Assembly (NCBI RefSeq): GCF_910591885.1
Contig: NW_025963578.1
Location: 579,120 to 643,119, forward strand
Reading direction: 5' to 3'
Source: Bombus terrestris
Lineage: Eukaryota; Arthropoda; Insecta; Hymenoptera; Apidae
Length of the DNA stretch: 64,000 nucleotides
Position 1 is the stretch's first letter; the number at the start of each line of letters is the position of its first letter. The translations under genes and the position numbers were made by a program. Under the pieces are notes generated by a model. The model worked only from the letters and a program-made list of their open reading frames with translations. It was not told where the DNA came from and searched no databases. Below are positions 59,441 through 64,000 of the stretch, piece by piece.

Positions 59441-59650
59441 GGACAACGTGGGACAACGTGGGACACCGTTGGACATCGTTGGACAACGTGGGACAACGTG
59501 GGACAACGTGGGACAACGTGGGACAACGTGGGACAACGTGGGACACCGTTGGACACCGTGGGACACCGTTGGACACCGTTGGACACCGTGGGACACCGTT
59601 GGACACCGTTGGACACCGTTGGACATCGTTGGACACCGTTGGACACCGTT

Positions 59651-61170
59651 GGACATCGTGGGACAACGTGGGACAACGTGGGACAACGTGGGACAACGTG
59701 GGACAACGTGGGACAACGTGGGACACCGTTGGACACCGTTGGACATCGTTGGACATCGGTGGACATCGTGGGACACCGTTGGACACCGTTGGACATCGTT
59801 GGACACCGTTGGACACCGTGGGACAACGTGGGACAACGTGGGACAACGTGGGACAACGTGGGACAACGTGGGACAACGTGGGACACCGTTGGACATCGTT
59901 GGACATCGTTGGACATCGTTGGACACCGTTGGACACCGTTGGACACCGTTGGACACCGTTGGACACCGTTGGACATCGGTGGACATCGTGGGACACCGTT
60001 GGACACCGTTGGACATCGTTGGACACCGTCGGACACCGTGGGACAACGTGGGACAACGTGCGACAACGTGGGACACCGTGGGACAACGTGGGACAACGTG
60101 GGACACCGTTGGACACCGTTGGACACCGTTGGACATCGTGGGACAACGTGGGACAACGTGGGACAACGTGGGACAACGTGGGACAACGTGGGACAACGTG
60201 GGACACCGTTGGACACCGTTGGACATCGTTGGACATCGTTGGACATCGTGGGACACCGTTGGACACCGTTGGACATCGTTGGACACCGTTGGACACCGTG
60301 GGACAACGTGGGACAACGTGGGACAACGTGGGACAACGTGGGACAACGTGGGACAACGTGGGACACCGTTGGACATCGTTGGACATCGTTGGACATCGTT
60401 GGACACCGTTGGACACCGTTGGACACCGTTGGACACCGTTGGACACCGTTGGACATCGGTGGACATCGTGGGACACCGTTGGACACCGTTGGACATCGTT
60501 GGACACCGTTGGACACCGTGGGACAACGTGGGACAACGTGCGACAACGTGGGACAAGGTGGGACAACGTGGGACAACGTGGGACAACGTGGGACACCGTT
60601 GGACACCGTGGGACACCGTTGGACAACGTGGGACAACGTGGGACAACGTGGGACATCGTGGGACAACGTGGGACACCGTTGGACACCGTGGGACACCGTT
60701 GGACACCGTTGGACATCGTTGGACACCGTGGGACAACGTGGGACAACGTGGGAAACCATGGAACAACGTGGGACAACGTGGGACAACGTGGGACAACGTG
60801 GGACAACGTGGGACACCGTTGGACACCGTTGGACATCGTTGGACATCGGTGGACATCGTGGGACACCGTTGGACACCGTTGGACATCGTTGGACACCGTT
60901 GGACACCGTGGGACAACGTGGGACAACGTGGGACAACGTGGGACAACGTGGGACAACGTGGGACAACGTGGGACACCGTTGGACATCGTTGGACATCGTT
61001 GGACATCGTTGGACACCGTTGGACACCGTTGGACACCGTTGGACACCGTTGGACACCGTTGGACATCGGTGGACATCGTGGGACACCGTTGGACACCGTT
61101 GGACATCGTTGGACACCGTTGGACACCGTGGGACAACGTGGGACAACGTGCGACAACGTGGGACAAGGTG
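59651..61170 (+). repeat. 480/480/610 cassette, copy 4
   Basis: Members start with E at 59651 and 60131; cgac units are at 60061, 60541 and 61151. The unit after cgac at 60061 is ggacaccgtg instead of ggacaaggtg, which is unique in the window, and ggacaccgtc at 60021 is also private. The second member has D in place of F at 60231-60240, as in copy 2. Confidence 0.87.
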
Positions 61171-61620
61171 GGACAACGTGGGACAACGTGGGACAACGTG
61201 GGACACCGTTGGACACCGTGGGACACCGTTGGACAACGTGGGACAACGTGGGACAACGTGGGACATCGTGGGACAACGTGGGACACCGTTGGACACCGTG
61301 GGACACCGTTGGACACCGTTGGACATCGTTGGACACCGTGGGACAACGTGGGACAACGTGGGAAACCATGGAACAACGTGGGACAACGTGGGACAACGTG
61401 GGACAACGTGGGACAACGTGGGACACCGTTGGACATCGTTGGACACCGTGGGACAACGTGGGACAACGTGGGACACCGTTGGACACCGTTGGACATCGTT
61501 GTACATCGTTGGACACCGTTGGACACCGTTGGACACCGTTGGACACCGTGGGACAACGTGGGACAACGTGGGACAACGTGGGACAACGTGGGACAACGTG
61601 GGACAACGTGGGACAACGTG
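61151..61620 (+). repeat. Module M copy 12 (acc subtype, stop-bearing end absent)
   Basis: cgacaacgtg lies at 61151, K at 61361 and gtacatcgtt at 61501 at the usual distances, but 61601 and 61611, where ggacaatgtg and ggacaacgta should be, are plain A units. Confidence 0.88.
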
Positions 61621-63240
61621 GGACAACGTGGGACACCGTTGGACACCGTGGGACACCGTTGGACACCGTTGGACACCGTGGGACAACTTGGGACAACGTG
61701 GGACAACGTGGGACAACGTGGGACAACGTGGGACACCGTTGGACATCGTTGGACATCGTTGGACACCGTTGGACACCGTTGGACACCGTTGGACACCGTG
61801 GGACAACGTGGGACAACGTGGGACAACGTGGGACAACGTGGGACACCGTTGGACACCGTTGGACATCGTTGGACATCGTTGGACATCGTGGGACACCGTT
61901 GGACATCGTTGGACACCGTTGGACATCGTTGGACACCGTGGGACAACGTGGGACAACGTGGGACAACGTGGGACACCGTTGGACACCGTGGGACACCGTT
62001 GGACACCGTGGGACACCGTTGGACAACGTGGGACACCGTTGGACACCGTTGGACATCGTTGGACACCGTTGGACACCGTGGGACAACGTGGGACAACGTG
62101 CGACAACGTGGGACAAGGTGGGACAACGTGGGACAACGTGGGACAACGTGGGACAACGTGGGACAACGTGGGACAACGTGGGACAACGTGGGACACCGTT
62201 GGACACCGTGGGACACCGTGGGACACCGTTGGACACCGTGGGACACCGTTGGACATCGTTGGACAACGTGGGACAACGTGGGACAACGTGGGACAACGTG
62301 GGACAACGTGGGACAACGTGGGACACCGTTGGACACCGTGGGACACCGTTGGACACCGTTGGACATCGTTGGACACCGTTGGACACCGTTGGACATCGGT
62401 GGACATCGTGGGACACCGTTGGACACCGTTGGACATCGTTGGACACCGTTGGACACCGTGGGACAACTTGGGACAACGTGGGACAACGTGGGACAACGTG
62501 GGACAACGTGGGACACCGTTGGACATCGTTGGACATCGTTGGACACCGTTGGACACCGTTGGACACCGTTGGACACCGTGGGACAACGTGGGACAACGTG
62601 GGACAACGTGGGACAACGTGGGACAACGTGGGACAATGTGGGACAACGTGGGACAACGTGGGACAACGTGGGACACCGTTGGACACCGTTGGACATCGTT
62701 GGACATCGTTGGACATCGTGGGACACCGTTGGACATCGTTGGACACCGTTGGACATCGTTGGACACCGTGGGACAACGTGGGACAACGTGGGACAACGTG
62801 GGACACCGTTGGACACCGTGGGACACCGTTGGACACCGTGGGACACCGTTGGACAACGTGGGACAACGTGGGACAACGTGGGACAACGTGGGACACCGTT
62901 GGACACCGTTGGACATCGTTGGACATCGTTGGACATCGGTGGACATCGTGGGACACCGTTGGACACCGTTGGACATCGTTGGACACCGTTGGACACCGTG
63001 GGACAACGTGGGACAACGTGGGACAACGTGGGACAACGTGGGACAACGTGGGACAACGTGGGACACCGTTGGACATCGTTGGACATCGTTGGACATCGTT
63101 GGACACCGTTGGACACCGTTGGACACCGTTGGACACCGTTGGACACCGTTGGACATCGGTGGACATCGTGGGACACCGTTGGACACCGTTGGACATCGTT
63201 GGACACCGTTGGACACCGTGGGACAACGTGGGACAACGTG
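61621..63240 (+). repeat. Array sector between the last two M modules
   Basis: No gene is present. ggacaacttg lies at 61681 and 62461, a cgac/aaggtg pair without the rest of M at 62101, and ggacaatgtg alone at 62631. The block 62.9-63.24 kb repeats the core of the 480-bp member. Confidence 0.83.
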
Positions 63241-63710
63241 CGACAACGTGGGACAAGGTGGGACAACGTGGGACAACGTGGGACAACGTGGGACACCGTT
63301 GGACACCGTGGGACACCGTGGGACAACGTGGGACAACGTGGGACAACGTGGGACATCGTGGGACAACGTGGGACACCGTTGGACACCGTGGGACACCGTT
63401 GGACACCGTTGGACATCGTTGGACACCGTGGGACAACGTGGGACAACGTGGGAAACCATGGAACAACGTGGGACAACGTGGGACAACGTGGGACAACGTG
63501 GGACAACGTGGGACACCGTTGGACATCGTTGGACACCGTGGGACAACGTGGGACAACGTGGGACACCGTTGGACACCGTTGGACATCGTTGTACATCGTT
63601 GGACACCGTTGGACACCGTTGGACACCGTTGGACACCGTGGGACAACGTGGGACAACGTGGGACAACGTGGGACAACGTGGGACAACGTGGGACAACGTG
63701 GGACAACGTG
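63241..63710 (+). repeat. Module M copy 13 (acc subtype, stop-bearing end absent)
   Basis: cgacaacgtg lies at 63241, K at 63451 and gtacatcgtt at 63591. Positions 63691 and 63701 are plain A units, as in copy 12, so the two are sister copies 2,090 bp apart. Confidence 0.88.
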
Positions 63711-64000
63711 GGACAACGTGGGACACCGTTGGACACCGTGGGACACCGTTGGACACCGTTGGACATCGTTGGACACCGTGGGACAACGTGGGACAACGTG
63801 GGACAACGTGGGACAACGTGGGACAACGTGGGACAACGTGGGACACCGTTGGACACCGTGGGACACCGTGGGACACCGTTGGACACCGTTGGACACCGTT
63901 GGACATCGTTGGACACCGTTGGACACCGTTGGACATCGTGGGACAACGTGGGACAACGTGGGACACCGTTGGACATCGTTGGACACCGTTGGACAACGTG

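Larger units (their letters stand above)
1539..59441 (+). other. The 38 sense-strand stop codons and the units that make them
   Basis: All sense stops come from a few rare units. TAG from ggacaacgta: last bases 1541, 2671, 3711, 9511, 14861, 17031, 30091, 32271, 34741, 35771, 44021, 48781, 53981 and 59441. TAG from ggacatagtg: 8098, 19728 and 42608. TGA from a gaac unit after t: 6822, 10652, 11032, 23482, 23682, 38622, 39942, 45152, 45532, 46742, 47122, 49922, 50302 and 55872. TGA from tgac: 14003, 53283 and 58743. TGA from tgaaacc: 26313 and 41403. TGA from agac: 52921 and 58381. No TAA is present. Confidence 0.88.
50331..61160 (+). repeat. Tandem duplication of about 5.5 kb
   Basis: The left copy runs about 50,331-55,700 and the right about 55,901-61,160. 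The offset is 5,570 bp at K 50331/55901 and gggcaacgtg 50351/55921, 5,550 at ggatatcgtt 51521/57071 and T 52541/58091, and 5,460 from agacaacgtg 52921/58381 through tgacaccgtt 53281/58741, M 53511/58971 and K 55291/60751. The right copy has therefore lost two units near 57.0 kb and nine units between 58.24 and 58.38 kb. The left copy breaks after cgacaacgtg at 55691 and passes into S at 55871. Confidence 0.9.
1..64000 (+). repeat. 10-bp tandem satellite array (6,400 units, whole window)
   Basis: Every block of ten bases from 1 to 64,000 starts at the same phase of one monomer, consensus ggacaacgtg. The main forms are ggacaacgtg (A), ggacaccgtt (B), ggacaccgtg (C), ggacatcgtt (D), ggacatcgtg (E) and ggacatcggt (F). 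They differ chiefly at base 6 (a, c or t) and base 10 (g or t). No unit is inverted and no base is gained or lost out of register. Rare forms mark higher-order structure. Each sense frame reads GQRGTTWDNV with variants, and nothing in the array looks like a promoter, splice site, RNA gene or transposon. Both ends of the window lie inside the array. The family is unknown to me. A eukaryotic satellite is the only reasonable class; a prokaryotic origin would not fit 64 kb of gene-free short repeat. Confidence 0.99.

Noticed and set aside
1..64000. CRISPR array
   Set aside because: Spacing is continuous without unique spacers, the unit is 10 bp, and there are no cas genes.
1..64000. Telomeric or subtelomeric repeat
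   Set aside because: No TTAGGG-like or TTTAGGG-like unit is present, and the 10-bp motif is not a known telomere repeat to my knowledge.
1..64000. Repeat domain of a real secreted, antifreeze-like or ice-binding protein with a 10-residue period
   Set aside because: A real coding repeat would normally have a period that is a multiple of three bases and would show synonymous changes. Here variants fall at fixed DNA positions (6 and 10) whatever the frame, and stops occur in all three frames.
1..64000. Direct repeats of GGACA as nuclear receptor or p53-type sites
   Set aside because: The partner half in the opposite orientation (TGTCC on the + strand) never occurs, and half-sites alone at this density are not evidence of binding.
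1..64000. Pure assembly or simulation artefact
   Set aside because: This cannot be excluded from sequence alone, but the nested copies with private substitutions, linked markers and unit-length differences look like natural satellite evolution. Spanning reads would decide.

Overview
The whole 64,000-base window is one uninterrupted tandem array of a 10-bp monomer. It holds no gene, RNA gene, mobile element or unique sequence that I can support. The monomer is ggac-N-N-cg-t-K in near-perfect 10-bp register from base 1 to base 64,000 (6,400 units), all in one orientation. Six forms make up almost everything: A = ggacaacgtg, B = ggacaccgtt, C = ggacaccgtg, D = ggacatcgtt, E = ggacatcgtg and F = ggacatcggt. 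Rarer forms, such as K = ggaaaccatg, act as landmarks. This is eukaryotic satellite DNA (heterochromatin, pericentromere, sex chromosome or similar), presumably from a long-read assembly. I do not recognise the satellite family and cannot name the species. Neither array edge is inside the window.

The order of the unit types is not random; the array is a hierarchical higher-order repeat. Rare units travel together at fixed distances. Module M (cgacaacgtg to ggacaacgta, about 470 bp) occurs 14 times, 11 of them essentially complete. Module T (ggacttcgtt followed 150-160 bp later by K) occurs 15 times. Module S is a cluster of 'gaac' units around K. A 480/480/610-bp cassette recurs at about 15.1, 30.3, 54.2 and 59.7 kb. 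These modules sit in much larger copied segments: 8.8-16.6 kb matches 48.1-55.7 kb; 8.0-11.7 kb matches 42.5-46.2 kb; 14.6-21.6 kb matches 29.9-35.7 kb; and 50.3-55.7 kb was duplicated in tandem to give 55.9-61.2 kb. Smaller tandem duplications of 180 bp, 610 bp, 1.32 kb and 1.37 kb lie inside these.

Region by region: 1-3.7 kb, two 610-bp copies then two M modules; 3.7-6.8 kb, A-rich with T and K landmarks; 6.8-8.0 kb, S module and link; 8.0-16.6 kb, the large segment copied near 48-55 kb; 16.6-21.6 kb, M followed by a tandem T region; 21.6-29.9 kb, a mosaic with 180-bp and 1.37-kb duplications and the longest pure A run; 29.9-35.8 kb, copy of 14.6-21.6 kb; 35.8-37.7 kb, a mosaic with an odd K junction; 37.7-40.2 kb, a near-perfect 1.32-kb tandem duplication; 40.2-48.1 kb, further copies; 48.1-61.2 kb, the large copied segment and its tandem duplicate; 61.2-64 kb, M copies lacking the stop-bearing units.

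Because the unit length is not a multiple of three and the monomer has no stop codon, all three sense frames read the same decapeptide, GQRGTTWDNV, with variants. The three antisense frames appear to have no stop codon at all. The giant open frames this produces are a by-product of the repeat and are not annotated as genes. The features most worth following up are the lack of any indel out of register, one CpG per 10 bp with about 97% retention, canonical G-quadruplex spacing in A runs, and about 86 strong-context ATG/NcoI landmarks.
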